A stretch of DNA of 64,000 bases from Eonycteris spelaea (GCA_003508835.1 PUFA01000105.1:3348001-3412000); one strand, 5' to 3'. Positions 24,862 through 37,690 are shown, numbered from the stretch's first letter. Made by a program: numbers and translations. The notes: generated by a model from the letters alone, not told the origin.

Positions 24862-25780
24862 CTCTACATGTTACTGAGGAATTTTAGTACCCCTTTTTCT
24901 CCTGATACTTATAGCATCCGTAGATTTCTTTTTCATTTCTCTTTACTTATTTTAGTACTTACTTCCAGAGTGATTTCGTCATATGACAGTATTAAAAGTT
25001 CTGAAATCTTAGGTGCCTGATAATATCGCCATGTCCTCCTATTTGAAGAATTATTCAACTGGATATTCCTTAATATTTCAAAATTAAAATGCCATTTTTC
25101 TTGTACCATGTGTTAGTACCAAAACGTTTGACAACCTGATTCCTGTTTCTACACAGTAGGTTTCCTAGTTCTCTCTGAACATTTTTGTAATACTCTTATT
25201 GTCTTTAATATTTTATTATTATACTTTTATTGTATTTTATGTATTTTTATACCTTTCGTCTTTAAAGCTGCCTTCTAAAAGGGTTCTTCAATCTTATCTT
25301 CTAAATCATTAATTCACTCTTCAGCTTTATCCAGCTTGGTATTTGTTCTTTCTATTATATTCTTTATTTCAACCATTATATTTTAATATCTAATGCTTCC
25401 AGTTTTATGACTTCTTTTTCTTGTGTGATATTGCTGGTATCTTACCTTTTGTGCTTAAGCATAAATGTTATACCAAGTTTACATTACGACTCCAATTATT
25501 GTGCTTCAAATGATATATGTCATTCAATGTCAACCTTTCTTTGCAAAAGCTGTATTACCCGAACATTCAGTATTTGATTCGTCAGTTCTCATTTCTCTGG
25601 AAATATTAGGTATTCTGGTCAGGGGCTCTGGGGAAGGACAGAAAGCCAGGGGTGGGGCATGCGAACAGCAAGGCAGAAAGTTCCAAACACCCAAACTATT
25701 ATTTATAATCCCCGTTTGCTGTCTCTATTCTGTGTAAACTCATTGGTCAGTTTTTCAACTCTGCTATTGAGCTGAGGTAC
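24000..25780 (-). mobile_element. Old L1/HAL1 fragment
   Basis: Reverse-complement ORF2 and ORF1-side phrases are visible: CCTTAAATTCTGTTTTGTTA, TTGCTACCCCAGCTTTTC, GGAGTGTCACTTGCAG, and farther right GTCAGTTTTTCAACTCTGCT. A (TC)n(AC)n microsatellite sits inside at 24761-24859. No intact frame. Confidence 0.6.
24761..24859. repeat. (TC)n followed by (AC)n microsatellite
   Basis: TC repeat at 24761-24803 with one interruption, then about 27 perfect AC units at 24805-24859. A 96-codon frame across it is meaningless. Confidence 0.97.
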
Positions 25781-25867
25781 ATGAGGAGGAGCCTTTCTTT
25801 GTAGATAGTAATCTAATTGCCCTGGCAATTGAGCAGAAGAGGGGCTGGAGGTAGCTTTACTTTTTTT

Positions 25868-25886
25868 TTTTTAATTTACTTTTAAC

Positions 25887-25928
<42 letters not shown>

Positions 25929-26145
25929 CATTGGTTAATGAAATCCAGTAAGTTTCAGGTATATAATTTAACAATGAGGCATAGGTAATATGTATATTGC
26001 ATGTGTGTTCAACGCCCATAGTTAGATTTCTTTCTGTCACCACGTGTCTGACCCCTTTGATCCCCTCTACCTCCCCCTGCCCGTCTCCCCCTCCACCCGT
26101 CTGGTAACCACTGGTCTGTTGTCCATGTCCATGAGTCGGAGGAAG
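25868..26145 (-). mobile_element. Bat-type L1 3' end with (TG)n tail
   Basis: After a poly-T and (TG)20 run comes TGACATTGGTTAATGAAATC and then a decayed copy of the same L1 tail seen at 57795. The dinucleotide run has grown in the A-rich tail. A 151-codon frame on the minus strand here is an artefact of the repeat. Confidence 0.75.
25888..25927. repeat. (TG)20 microsatellite
   Basis: Pure TG run at the tail of the L1 at 25868-26145. Confidence 0.97.
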
Positions 26146-27044
26146 CTTTAACGTGTGACGGAACTTGGTCAGCTCTATCTGTCCCCATAAGCTCCTCGGT
26201 CTATCCCTTTTGTTTCGTGTCTTTGTATTTTGCTCTGTTATGTTTTTGTAGCCCTGATTGTACCTTAAATTACTACCCTGTGTGTGTTGGTGATGCGTTT
26301 GATGGTGAAAGGGAAAGCGGTGATTGTCTGAAAGCAATGTAGGGCAAAAGAAGAACTTGGAAGATCCCCCTAAGACTTCCCTTTACCATTTCCCACACGC
26401 CCAGTTCAAGGCTTCTCTCAGGGGTGAAGCAAGTCAGGAGTTTGTTTGTTATTTTGATAACTTCTGTAATTCATGTTTCCTGCTCTCATCTTTGGTTTTT
26501 CCAAGTCTGATTTCGAAGGAGTATCTAGGAAGCTATGTTAGCTTACCATCATTCCAGCCGTAGGAGTTTTATTTTGTTTTGTTTTTTTCTCACATTTTTT
26601 TGATTTGCATCAACATTATCCTTATTCTCCAGTTCTAATTCATGAATTATACTCATGACAGCTTCCAAAAATAATATATAACATATCAAATCTGTGGCAT
26701 ATGGCATTTGAGTTTTAAAAGAAAAACTCTTTCCTTTTATGATATGTCGCTTTATAGATTTCTTTAGGAAATCACAGCTTTTTTTCTGTTTTTATTTTTT
26801 TTTTTTTAGATTTTGCAATGTCTCACCTATTTTTGTCACCTTCATGTCATGAAATAGCTATTTTACGATGGATAGGAGAGCAAATTTTACTTAATAGCAT
26901 ATCTTTGTTAGCATTTCATTCAGATAAAAAACTGAGGAAACCATGTTTGTAATTGGAAACTGACCAAACAATTAAGAAAAAGAACTAACAGCCTGGTGCT
27001 AATATGATTCAAAGGTTTTGAAACTCCAAAATGCCAAGTATTAA
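26146..27044. other. Intron stretch, unclassified
   Basis: T-rich old sequence, probably L1-derived in part, but without a landmark I can name. Confidence 0.4.
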
Positions 27045-27061
27045 AATAAAGTGCAACCATC

Positions 27062-27293
27062 TATGGCCATGCCGCCCTGAACAAGCCTCATCCTGTCTGA
27101 TCTCAGAAGCTAAGCAGGGTCAGACCTGGTTAGTACTTGAATGGGAGACCACCTAGGGAGACCAGGTGCCGTAGGCTTAAAAATAAAAAATAAGGGATTG
27201 TAAACTGACAAGGTGCTTGTAATCTGTGACCTCAACCAAGGGTGTCCTCATCTAAAAAATTTTTTTTAATAATTAAAAATAAAAATAAAAAAT
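27062..27293 (+). mobile_element. MEG-RL-like 5S rRNA-derived SINE
   Basis: Positions 27062-27177 are a 5S rRNA copy (TATGGCCATGCCGCCCTGAA, AGAAGCTAAGCAGGGTCAG, GGTTAGTACTTGAATGGGAG), ending GTGCCGTAGGCTT. A roughly 75-bp unrelated 3' part and an A-rich tail follow. A perfect 17-bp target-site duplication, AATAAAGTGCAACCATC, lies at 27045-27061 and 27294-27310. The internal control region of the 5S gene (box A, IE, box C) is well kept, as needed for pol III transcription. The longer 3' part suggests the RL rather than the RS subfamily. Confidence 0.9.
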
Positions 27294-27531
27294 AATAAAG
27301 TGCAACCATCATAAAATCCTGGCAAGAGTGTCAATGAATACAACATTGTTGATTTAATCAGATGATACTCATTCAAGTAGGCATTTGCTAAATTATAAAT
27401 AGTCAAACTGAGTAAAAATCTTTAAATTGACATAGTATTTGGCCAGCAACTTTATGTCTAGAAAAGTATACGAGGAAGTAATAAAAGACATACAAAATAG
27501 TTCCTCTAAAGATGTTTATTTCAGCTTGATA

Positions 27532-28003
27532 GATGTGGTGGGCTGAATAATGACCCTCGAAAGATGTCCATGTTCTAATCTCTGAAACCTCTAAATATGA
27601 TACCTTTCGTGGCAAAATGGATTTTCAGGTGTGATTATGTTAAAGATCTCGAGATGAAGAGACCACCCTGCATTACCTGGGTGGGCCCAGAGGAATCACA
27701 AAGGTTCGTGGAAGGGAGAGGCAGAGGACCAAAGTCAAGACAAGGACGTGCAGCAACAGGACCAGAGGAAGTGATGTACTTTGAAGGTGGAAGAAAGTGT
27801 ATGAACCAAGAAATGCAGGTGACTGCTAGAAGTTGGAAAAGACAAGGAAATGAATTTTCCTCTGGAGCTTCAGAAGAATCCAACCTCACCAACATCTTGA
27901 TTGTAGACTTCTGACTTCCAGAACTGTAAGATAATAAATTTGGTTATTTGAAGCCACTACCTTTGTGGTAATTTTTAAAAGAGGCAATAGGAAACTAATA
28001 AAG
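27532..28003 (+). mobile_element. MLT1-type solo LTR (ERVL-MaLR)
   Basis: Complete LTR from GTGGTGGGCTGAATAATG to GGAAACTAATA. It includes the internal landmarks GGTGGGCCCAGAGGAATCAC and CCAGAACTGTAAGATAATAA (poly-A signal) and the conserved end AGCCACTACCTTTGTGG. It is non-coding and has no internal retroviral sequence beside it. The subfamily cannot be fixed by eye. Confidence 0.85.
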
Positions 28004-28179
28004 ACTGTAATAGAAAAAAAGTTAAAAACAAACTAACTACAAAAAGTTCATGACACATCAAAAAATATGTACTATGCAGCCATCAAAATTGTTGTAGGTT
28101 GGTATCTTATTGTGTTCATACTGTGTTATTAAAAAAAAATCTTGTAAAAGTTTAACTTATTTTTAACAAAGAAATTACA

Positions 28180-28420
28180 AATAACAATAGCTGCATTTTT
28201 AAGTGCTTTTTGTGTGTGTGCCAGGAAATTTTAAAGCTCTTTCTGTGTATTATCTCAATTACTGTTCCTATGAGGTGAATAATATTTTCCCCATTTTACA
28301 GAAGAGGTAGTTAAGGCACTTAGAGTTAAGATGCTTGCCCAAGGTCACAAAGTAATAGATATGAAACTAAAACATGAGATCCCCGAGGTTGTACTCTTAG
28401 TCCTCTTTGCATAAATAACC
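28180..28420 (-). mobile_element. MIRb, nearly complete
   Basis: Clear reverse-complement MIR: CTGTTCCTATGAGGTGAATA, CCCCATTTTACAGAAGAGG, TGCTTGCCCAAGGTCACAAA and GTACTCTTAGTCC. Confidence 0.85.
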
Positions 28421-29639
28421 CTAGACAGTAAACAAAGTGAACATATATACAACCGAGGTAACGCCACATAGTGTAAAACAGGCAAATTCTATCTTCTTTG
28501 TCTAAACAATAAATCTTTACTTTTGAAATACAGAAAAAAATAACTTTTAAAAGCTAGAAAATAATAAAGTTTTTAAAATCTGTTCATATGATCTAAAAAA
28601 AATATTTCTTAGTCTTATTTTATTTTTAGAAAAAAACACCTTATTTAAAATTAAACTGTTGTGAGTATTCTAACAAGTATGAAAATTATGTCATGATCTA
28701 TTTGATTACATACCATTCAGTGTTTTGCAGATCTAATGTATGCAGATTTAAAAACCAGTTCATTTACTTATAAATACCAATAAAAATACATATGAAAAAA
28801 TGTAGCATTAGAGGTTGAACTAAAAAATTAACCCTGGGAGGGGGAAATAACATCGGTTAGCCTCTAATATGGACCACCCCATCAGTACTTAAAGTACGAA
28901 GACATAAAAAAAAAATTAGCAAAATAGAGCCATACAAAAAAAGAAAAAATAAAGCAATATGTTCTTGCATTGTGTTCTTGCTGAAAGTAAGATAACTATT
29001 AGACTCTGCCTCCACCTGACCCCTAATTCAAAACATGAAGTCTCCTCTACAGCGAAATCTTGGTAACTGTCTTTCTACTTTGAGTATTCTGGTTTTCGAA
29101 GTAGCCAGAGAACTGACTTACACACCTCACTCACTCAGCCTTTGTACATCTTGTTGGTAATTGTATTTCCCAGAAAACAAAAAAGACATATTTAAAAGAA
29201 ATAGCTATAACTATAGAAAGAGATGACAAGAGCCTTTATAACAATAAGTAATGATGATTTTGTTTTATAACATTTCACCCATTTAAAAAGCTAGGTAATA
29301 GGTCTAGGATAAGACCTCCTGTGCATTCAGGTGCAAAACAGGTAACTAGGCAAGGAACTGCACCCTCTGTAAACTGCACATTTAAATGAAAGGGGAAGGA
29401 TTTAACCAAAGCAAGTGAACCCAGGAAGAATGAAGTCGAAGATAATCTCGTGGTCTTCTCATTGTCATACACAGGTCTGCCGAACTCTCCTCCTGTTCAC
29501 TCACATCTTAATAAACAGACATTTTAAAAAAACTTATAATTGCCAGGTACTACGAGACAAAAGAAAGGAAGTACTTGAAGATTCAGAAGAAAAATAGACC
29601 CTTACAGTGATCGACTACCAGAATAAGGACATTTATTAA

Positions 29640-29720
29640 CCATTGTATCCCCAGTTCCTAAAACATTTGTGTGATAGTGGCTATTCAATAAATAGTCATT
29701 GATTTAATGAGTAAATCTTT
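29640..29720 (+). mobile_element. L2 3' terminus
   Basis: Short L2 tail: TATCCCCAGTTCCTAAAAC, GGCTATTCAATAAATAG, ending GATTTAATGAGTAAA. Confidence 0.55.
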
Positions 29721-31329
29721 TAGAAAAGCATTCTTCTTCTTCAATGACTAACAAGAAGTCTTTAAATACATACAGCATGAATGCAAAGTTATAGAGAAAA
29801 TAAGCTAAGCCAAAAAAAGGAAAAGGTAAGGAGACTGTACAAAGAAAATGTAAAAGGAAATATAAGAGTAATTGAGGGACTAACAGGTGATAGATATAAA
29901 TAATTTTCCCTTATATATGTATCAAATAGTTATTCTCAGTCTATAACTTGTCTTTTAATTTTATGTTATTATTTAAGGTACAGAAATATTTAAATTTTGT
30001 ATAGCAGAATATATCACTGTTATTTCTGGTTTCTAGAATTTAATGTCTGACTTAGAAAAGTTCTAACCATACTAAGATTATGTATTTTTTCCATTTCTTC
30101 TATAGTTTTTTTATAGAAGTATCTTTAACCCAGCTGAAATGTGTTAGTATCCTGATGAAAGATTTGTGTTTAATAAATGATATTTAAAGAAATGAATTTT
30201 AACATGGTGACTTCTGCTTCTTATAATAACTAATTAATTCGGATCATTATTTCCAACAAAGACAATTAGGAACACAGAAAAAAATATTTTAAAAAAGAAT
30301 CTTGAAGACCACAGAATTAACATGTCAAGGACAAAATAAGAAGAAATAATCTCTAAAGGATGAAAATGTAGAGAGAGGGCCTTGGCGTTTGGGGCTACTT
30401 TTCCTTAGAGATATTTACCAATTTCAGAAGTGGCCAAGCAGCTGAGAGTCTGAGATACCAAAGTAGGAGTCCAGGACTCACCGGATCAGGGACTTGGCAA
30501 GTGTCCCCTACACTAGTGGCCCTTCAAAACTAAACCATAGGATTAAGAGTGAGCGAGAAGTAGATAAGCCTCACAGCCCCGCAGCTCATTTCAAATCATT
30601 TCAATGACTGGAACAAAATCCATGAGATTTTGGATTAGTAACAACACTGGGTGCCTGGGACAAGCAAACCTAAATTCTCACTTTGCCTCAAATGATTTCT
30701 GAGAATCACTTTTATGAATACAATGTCCAGCGGGAAAAGATAGTGAGGCATACCAGAGATCAGACAATAAAACTAGAGCCAAGTCCAGATTCAGTTAGAA
30801 AAAAAGAGCAGCAATCGTATGCATTCCAGGGGTAGAACACTTCATGTAAACAGTGGGAAGCTCGTTCCCACCCTGGAAGACCTGAGGGACTAAAGATCTG
30901 AGCAGCTCCCACTGAAATTACAGCTCTCAGCTGGACGCACCCAAGTGGGACTTCTCAAAAGCTTTCCGGAAGCTGCTACGATTCTCAAGAAGTTCTCAGA
31001 AGCTCCTGCAAATTACCACACTCTGCAGAAGTGAAATGGGTGGATCTCGAGGGCTCAGGAGAAAGCCACTGCGACTCTCACAGCGACCCACACGTTTAGC
31101 TGTAAAAACCTAAGCCTCTGCAAGAATCATGGCTTTTTTTTTTCTTTTCTACCTTCCAAATCACTTCCGAGAGTCTCTCACCTAGAAGTATGAGAACTGT
31201 GTCTTTTGGTTTATTTTCTTAGTTTCTAGAAGATATATAGAAGCATGAGGGAATTTCTTAATGAATTCAGAACAATGAAAGAATTTTAAACCTGTGATAA
31301 AAGAGCACTAACCATAAAAGATTAATTGA
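29721..31329. other. Intron stretch, probably old repeat
   Basis: 30290-31130 has the texture of an L1 5' region or LTR interior but no landmark is firm. No gene seen. Confidence 0.4.
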
Positions 31330-32165
31330 CGGACTGTATTAAAATAAAGAAATTCTGCTCATCAAAGGGCACCATTATTGGAGTTAAAAGGCAAGCTACA
31401 GAGTATGAAAAGATATTTCAATATCCAAAACAAAGAAAGATTTGTATCCAGAATATGTAAAAAGAACTATGATTCAATAAAGGGGAAAATGTCAACCTGA
31501 GAGCCCAGTTGAAAAAAATGGCAGTTAAAGGCAAGTCACAAAAGAATATTCAGAATTAATAAACATATGAAAAATATTCAAGCTCACGAGTAATCAGAAT
31601 ACAAGATACTATTACACAGATATTAGAATGTCTACAACTTAAAAGAATGAAAATACTAGCTGTTGGAGAGGATATGGAAAAATAGGAATGGTTGGGAAGG
31701 TTGATTTAAACAACCACTTTTGGCCTCATCTACGAAGATCGAAAATACATATACCCGTTACCCAGCATTTCTGCTCATGTATATATTCAATAGAAATGTG
31801 TGCATATTTGTACCAAGATACAAAAAATAATATTTATAGGACCATAAATTTGAACAGTATAAAATTTAAATGATCCAAATTTCCATAAATATAGAATAAA
31901 TAAATAAATCATGACATATTTATAAAGTGGAACACTATATAGCAGTGAAAATGAACAAACTACTTATACATGCAAAACTTTAACCGTAAACATACTGTTG
32001 ATGGATAGAAACCAGTCAGAAAATAATGCATGCCCGTAGGATTCTATTATATTAAGTTTTAAAAAGGCAAAACTGTATCATAGTTATTAGGATTGCATAT
32101 ATAGATGATAAAAATATTTCTTTAAAAAGGAAGGTAAATACTATAAGAGATAAAATAATTATTTT
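31330..32165 (+). mobile_element. L1M 3' end, sense orientation
   Basis: Sense-strand L1 tail text in the usual order: TTTGTATCCAGAATATGTAA, GCTGTTGGAGAGGATATGG, TGCTCATGTATATATTC, GGAACACTATATAGCAGTGA and GAAACCAGTCAGAAAATAAT. It is decayed and non-coding. Confidence 0.75.
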
Positions 32166-32459
32166 TGTGGGGTAAAAGGACATAGGTGACTAAGAGAAGA
32201 TCTGTAGGAGGCTTCTAAAATGTGAGTAACGTTCTATCTCTTGACCTACTTCCTTTTGTGATAATTCATTAAGCTCTCTAGTTGATTTTGTGGGCTTTTC
32301 TGCATATTGTACAACTAAAGGTCCTCGCACTATCGCCGGCCATTCAGCGCACTGTCCAACTATAGGGAAGTGACTAGAGAGAAGCAATACAAAGAAATCT
32401 TGCCTCTGTTATATTTGGCTTTGCCCGTCAGAGATATTAATCTCACTTATGCCACTCTT

Positions 32460-32925
32460 ATGCTTTCATCATACCTTATTTCATGATTCACCCCGCTCTG
32501 GTCTTGCCACTCAGCCCTCTGCTGACACTGTGTTTCAATGGTAACAAATGTGCTCTGCTGTTTACCTGCCTCCGATTTGGGGCCCGTCCCTATGTATCTG
32601 GCGAGGTCCCGTCTTTCCTAAAGACTCCGTCACTTGTTATATGCCCTATCCTCCTGTCTTTGACCATTCTGCCTCATCTCCTCCTTTTCCTTCTTAGAAT
32701 TAGCCATTTCTCTGTGCTATTTTCTATACTATGCATGCTCCCATTGATGTATTACCCAACAGTGTTTATATTCATTGTTTGCATACCTGTTTCACTTATA
32801 AGACTGTGGCCATTCTCGAGGGCAGGTACCTACATGTCTTACTCATTTTCTATTACTAGCACTTAGCTTACTGCCTCGCTGAGATTAGGATCTCAGCACT
32901 TTAGTTGAATGTAAGTCACTAGTTC
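32460..32925 (+). mobile_element. L2 3' end
   Basis: Sense L2: GTCTTGCCACTCAGCCCTCT, GACTGTGGCCATTCTCGAGG, GCAGGTACCTACATGTCTTA and CACTTAGCTTACTGCC. A 127-codon frame inside it (32483-32866) is repeat sequence, not a gene. Confidence 0.75.
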
Positions 32926-33779
32926 ATTGACAGCTTGGCAGTGAAGTTGTGGAATATGGATCTGTGTGGAATGTGCCTAAAAACATAGCAAAATTTCTAC
33001 AAATTATGGTTGTTTACACCACACAGAGTGATATAACATTATCATGATCAGTTTGTCTTATATTTATATCAAATAAATGCATAGTTTAATCATGAAAGTG
33101 CCACCAGGGTTTCTAACTAGATATACTTGGCAGATTGGGGCATTGAATTGTGTATACACTCGTGCTAACACAGGCCTTTCAAAATAAGCTTTCAGAAAAG
33201 TAGGACCATAAAAATTAAACTTTTTCATCAAATTTTACAGTTTTTATAATAATGGACATCATGAAGCTGTATAACCATATGAAAATATCCTAAATCTAAC
33301 AGGCAGCCTCAGGAATTCTCCATCATTTTAGAGGCTCCTCACATAATTCCAATCTTATTTCAAGACTTAGGAAAATAATTGTGTATTTTGATGTCAACAA
33401 AAGGTTTTATGATCCAGTCAGTCAGCACCTAATTTATGGGGCATTTGAATGGTGGTGGTTCAAGCCTACAGTGTAGGGAGGAAAATCATATGTGTTAGTG
33501 ACTGAAAAGAGAAATGCTTTTCTCTGATTGGTGAGTCCTTTGATAGCAGCCCTGCGGCTTGCAGTCTGTGATAAGGTCACTGAAGCTCAGCTTTGCTTCG
33601 CCCCCTGGAGTTCAGGAACTTCGCTGTGTGTTTTGTCCTGAGTCTGCAGGCCTTCGCACCACTGGGATTTTTAAAAATAGTACTTTGCACCCAACACCAT
33701 TGGCTTTAAAAATGGTGTCGAACAATTTTTTTCATTTATAAAACTTCCCCATATTATATTAGTCACTAAATATCAATTA

Positions 33780-33860
33780 AACAATGACAAGGCAGTGTAC
33801 GGATACAAGATAAAAGTGGTCCCTTTTCTCAGAAAGCTTAGAGCCCTTGGAGTCCGGGTA
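33780..33860 (-). mobile_element. L2 fragment
   Basis: Short reverse-complement L2: GTACGGATACAAGATAAAAG, TCAGAAAGCTTAGAGCCC. Confidence 0.45.
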
Positions 33861-36636
33861 TAATGTAGAATGCCAAAAGTTCAGGTTTTGTGGTATCCAT
33901 GTCATTTCTGTTTACCAATCTACTAGTAGAATTTTAAACTGTTTTTAAATTGCGTCTTAAAATGGGAACATGTAACAGTGGTTAGAAACAGGAAGTGTAA
34001 AGCAGAACCTTGAAGTCTGTGAAAACAGGCCAAAAGAGAAAATTCTGAAAATTCGATGTTGTTACGTGGCATCTCCCGTCTGATTCCACTACTCCTGAAA
34101 ATAATGTTGACAGTCCAGACCACGACAGGTGCTCAATCCATCCATTGAGAGTAAGCGTAGCAGTCAACTTAGAAAGGACAGACTGTCGCTATTTAAAACG
34201 AGGGTTTTGATATTAATGGAGATGCAAACGTCCTCACTCTGAACGTGTACCTCTTTGACAAATTCCCAGTAATAAATTCATGAAACGATTGCTCTTGCTG
34301 CAGCATTTACACAGCACTAACACAAATCCTGAGTGTTTTTTTCAGTCTGTGTGTGTATATGTGTGTCCATGTGTGTCTGTGTGTATGTGCTTGTTCATGT
34401 TTTGTGACCAAAAAAGAGGAAGAATTGGTTAGGAGCAATAAAATGAAAAACACTTTTTTAATGCTCAAATATTTCTTTAAAATCAGTTACAGAATCACCT
34501 GTAGGATAAAACTCGTAGAATAGAAAAAATATCATAAAGACCATGTGTCATAATGGCCAACGCTTTTAAATGAAATAACAGTATCAAATAACCGTTTTAT
34601 GGTTTGCAGAAGACGCATGAACAAATGGTCAGATGCTCTGATTTACCTTTTTCTACCCGTTAGAACTAGATAGATGGAGGCATATTAATGCCTTGGGCCA
34701 TTCGTTGATATCTGTTCTCAAGATTTAGAATTACGATATGTATAAAGTACTCAACAGTAAATTAAGTAAAATGAGCCATTTAACTTACTCCATGAGATTT
34801 TAGTAAGATGTTTGCATGAAGCACAAACACAAGCGTTTACCTGAAGGGGCTCAAGGGTGTCGCTTACATCAAACCCATCGGGCACAGTGCTCCCTTGAGC
34901 GTTCATCAGAAGCCCTTACCACTAAGAGATTGTCTCCGTGCGCCCAACAGAATAGTAACACTGGCACCTTTTAGTTATTAAAAAGTAGTTTAATATGTTT
35001 TTAGACAAATGTATAATATAATGCTAAGTATCTTTGAGTGTTTACTCTGTAACACAGATCTATTCTATCTCAGGTGGGGAGCAGCGTGGGGTAACAGTGA
35101 TGAGAGTTTTCTACTTCATGTCACACCATTCTTTCATGAAGAAAAAAAAATGTCACAACAAAGGAAAAAAGGATGGAGAAAGGGAATGGATTCACACTTC
35201 AACTTAATTCTCTTCAAGCAAATAGTTGGCTTATTTAGCAGGGTTTTTTTCTTTTAATGGTATACACTCTCAAGCAATAACTTCAAAGGCACACTGAATA
35301 TTTTCATCACACATACAGAAATTGCTGTTATGAAAGTAAATTATTGTGTGAGTAGAAGAACATCATTGGTTATCTTTAGTGCCTGAAAATGCACTTTGAA
35401 GAGTACTTTTTTGCAGATATGAAGACCAGACAGACAGGTCCTTTAAAGTCATCCTGTCGCATGAGCATCTACATTTCTCAGGAAAAGGCTGTCAACTAAC
35501 CAAGGTCTCGCCCAGAACAATATTCCCTTTGGGCAGCTTTGTCAGCATCGCTCTTCCATTATCTTCTTGACAGAACCTTTTAAGCAATTTCAACACGTTG
35601 TCATTTGTTTCTGTAGAGTTACGTGAGTCTGTATTACTAAATATTATGACATCAAGAGTAGCATGGGAATTTTCCTGTATACCGAAACTTATGATAGAAT
35701 CCATTACCTTTAATTCTGCAGAGTATTCTGAAGTTGTTGGCATTAGGGCCTGGGAACTAACGCCAACGTGGACAAGGCTGTGTTATGACTTTCTTGGGCC
35801 CTAGGCACTTTGCCTATGGTGAGTCCCTTCCTCAAAAGAAAAAAAAAATGAAATTATATTTGAAGACCACGTTAATAAGGATGATTATAATCTAATCTAT
35901 TATACTTTTTTATTTTATTAATTCTAAAGAAACTAAAAACATTTTTTGTGAGCCACGGGCCTTAAACCTTGTACCTACTGTGCCTGCCAGATAAATTGGC
36001 CATGTAGATAGACCACTTCTTTATTTCATCATGTTAGAATGTCACACATGGTCTTTAGATTCAGTTCACGTCCATACAGGATTTGGTGGTTTGTAACGAT
36101 TTCTGAGGACTCCGTGGTTCTCCGGAGGTACTGCACAGAGCAGGCAGGATGTGGGGAGATCCCTTTCCCTTCTCCAAGGAGAGCATCCTAGCTTCATCTA
36201 TTTTATATTTAGGAAGCCTTCGTAACATTTAATTTGGAAAGGGGGGCCTTACTGCTTTTTAAAAATCTGAAAATCAGTGACATGGAATCTAGATATTAAC
36301 AGATAGAAATTGATTACTGCATTTCGAAGTACTTTTAATTAGTTCAATCTTTTGTACACATCTTGGAATTAATACGTTATTCTCTTACCAGGACAAACAG
36401 AGATGGTATTACACAAGTTCCTTGCTTTAAACTCCTTATTCTTTGGTTTATTAAATAAAAAACATTTTTGTCAGACTGTTTCAGCATTGTGCATGCCTTG
36501 GAATTTTATTGCCTATGAAAAATAAGGTAGTGAGACTACTCTGTGATTTATTTTGTGTCCAATCACCAGTTAAATGATGCAAATTCATGTATCACAGCTG
36601 ATTGGATTTTTTCAACTGTTTGGTGTTTTTGTCAGG

Positions 36637-36637
<1 letters not shown>
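33861..36637. other. Intron stretch, mostly unique
   Basis: No repeat named with confidence. A TG-rich run lies at 34347-34392. A protein-like 83-codon minus frame at 35492-35743 is discussed as a finding. No exon with proper splice sites and known protein was found. Confidence 0.45.

Positions 36638-36672
<35 letters not shown>
36638..36672. repeat. Poly-T run, 35 nt
   Basis: Uninterrupted T35. It may be the A-tail of a minus-strand retroelement, but no AATAAA or element body was recognised to its right. Confidence 0.85.
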
Positions 36673-36675
<3 letters not shown>

Positions 36676-36989
36676 GCCCTGTTTTGGCAAGTCCGTGGCT
36701 CAAAGTTATGATGAGCATTCTTGTAGCAAGAGATTATTGGAAGAGGCAGAAGATGCAGAGCGGAAGATCGGTTTATAAATATGAAAGCCAAGGATTTTTA
36801 ATCTTTTTAATTGGTATGTCCTTGATAGTTTTTTTTCTTATTATAAGATAATAGATGTCAGCATAAGTTTTGGTGACATTGTGATTTATAATAAATATAC
36901 ATTTGGTCTTTCTCGCCAATTCTGGAATAGAACCCTTAGAATTCCTAAGTAGTAAGATCTGTGAAGTTATCTGGATATTCATAATATGC

Positions 36990-37690
36990 CCCTTGCACCG
37001 TACCTGAGTTTATGTTACCGAGGTGACTTTTGGAAAGCACCTAAGGATGGGAACTGGTTGCCAGGCAAACCGCCTATGAATAGAGGACTGGCACTTTCAG
37101 TCCATACTCCTGATGTCCAGGGAGGGGAGAGGAGCTTGAGGTTGAATCAGTCACCAGTGCCCGGTGATTTAATCAGTTGTACTTGGTAATGAAGCCTCCA
37201 TAAAAACCCCAAAGGATGGGGTTTTGTAGAGATTCCAGCTGATTATCCAGAATGCTTCCATGTGCCACCGTGATGGGCCCCAAACTTCATGAGGACAGAA
37301 GCTCCTTTGTTTGAGACATGACCCTATCTGAATCTCTTCATCTGGCTGTTGATTCGTATCCTTTAATATCTTTTGTAATAAATCAGAGATCTAGTGAGTG
37401 AATGGGTTTCCTGAGTTGTGAGCTTCTGCAGCAAGTTGATCAAACTCCAGGAGGGGGTCTTAGGGATCTCTGATTTATAGCCAGTCTGTCAGAAGTGCAC
37501 ATGACAGGTGGACTTTCAACTGACATCTGAATTGGGGGCAGTCTTGTGGGACCGAGCCCTCTACCTGTGGAATCCGATGCTGTCTCTGAGTAGATATTGT
37601 CAGAACTGAGTGGAATTGTAGGACAGCCGGCTGGTGTCAGAAGAACTATACCAGCTGGACGGGACACCCACTTCCACCAAACACACACAC
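36990..37690 (+). mobile_element. Endogenous-retrovirus-type LTR
   Basis: About 700 bp matching a common mammalian LTR: GATGGGAACTGGTTGCCAG, GCCTCCATAAAAACCCCAAA, CATCTGGCTGTTGATTCG, the signal region TAATAAATCAGAGATCTAG, then GGCAGTCTTGTGGGACC and GAGTGGAATTGTAGGACA. I recall the consensus but not its name. A short CA run closes it. Confidence 0.7.

Noticed and set aside
24730..25020. Frame encoding alternating Ser-Leu and His-Thr runs
   Set aside because: It is the translation of a TC/AC microsatellite.
25882..26337. 151-codon minus-strand frame as a gene
   Set aside because: It covers an L1 tail and ends in a His-Thr run coded by the TG microsatellite.
27062..27177. A 5S rRNA gene
   Set aside because: It has substitutions across the body, an A-rich tail and a target-site duplication. 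It is a SINE, not a gene.
32483..32866. 127-codon frame with hydrophobic stretches, like a membrane protein
   Set aside because: The interval is a sense-strand L2 3' end; the hydrophobic look comes from T-rich codons.
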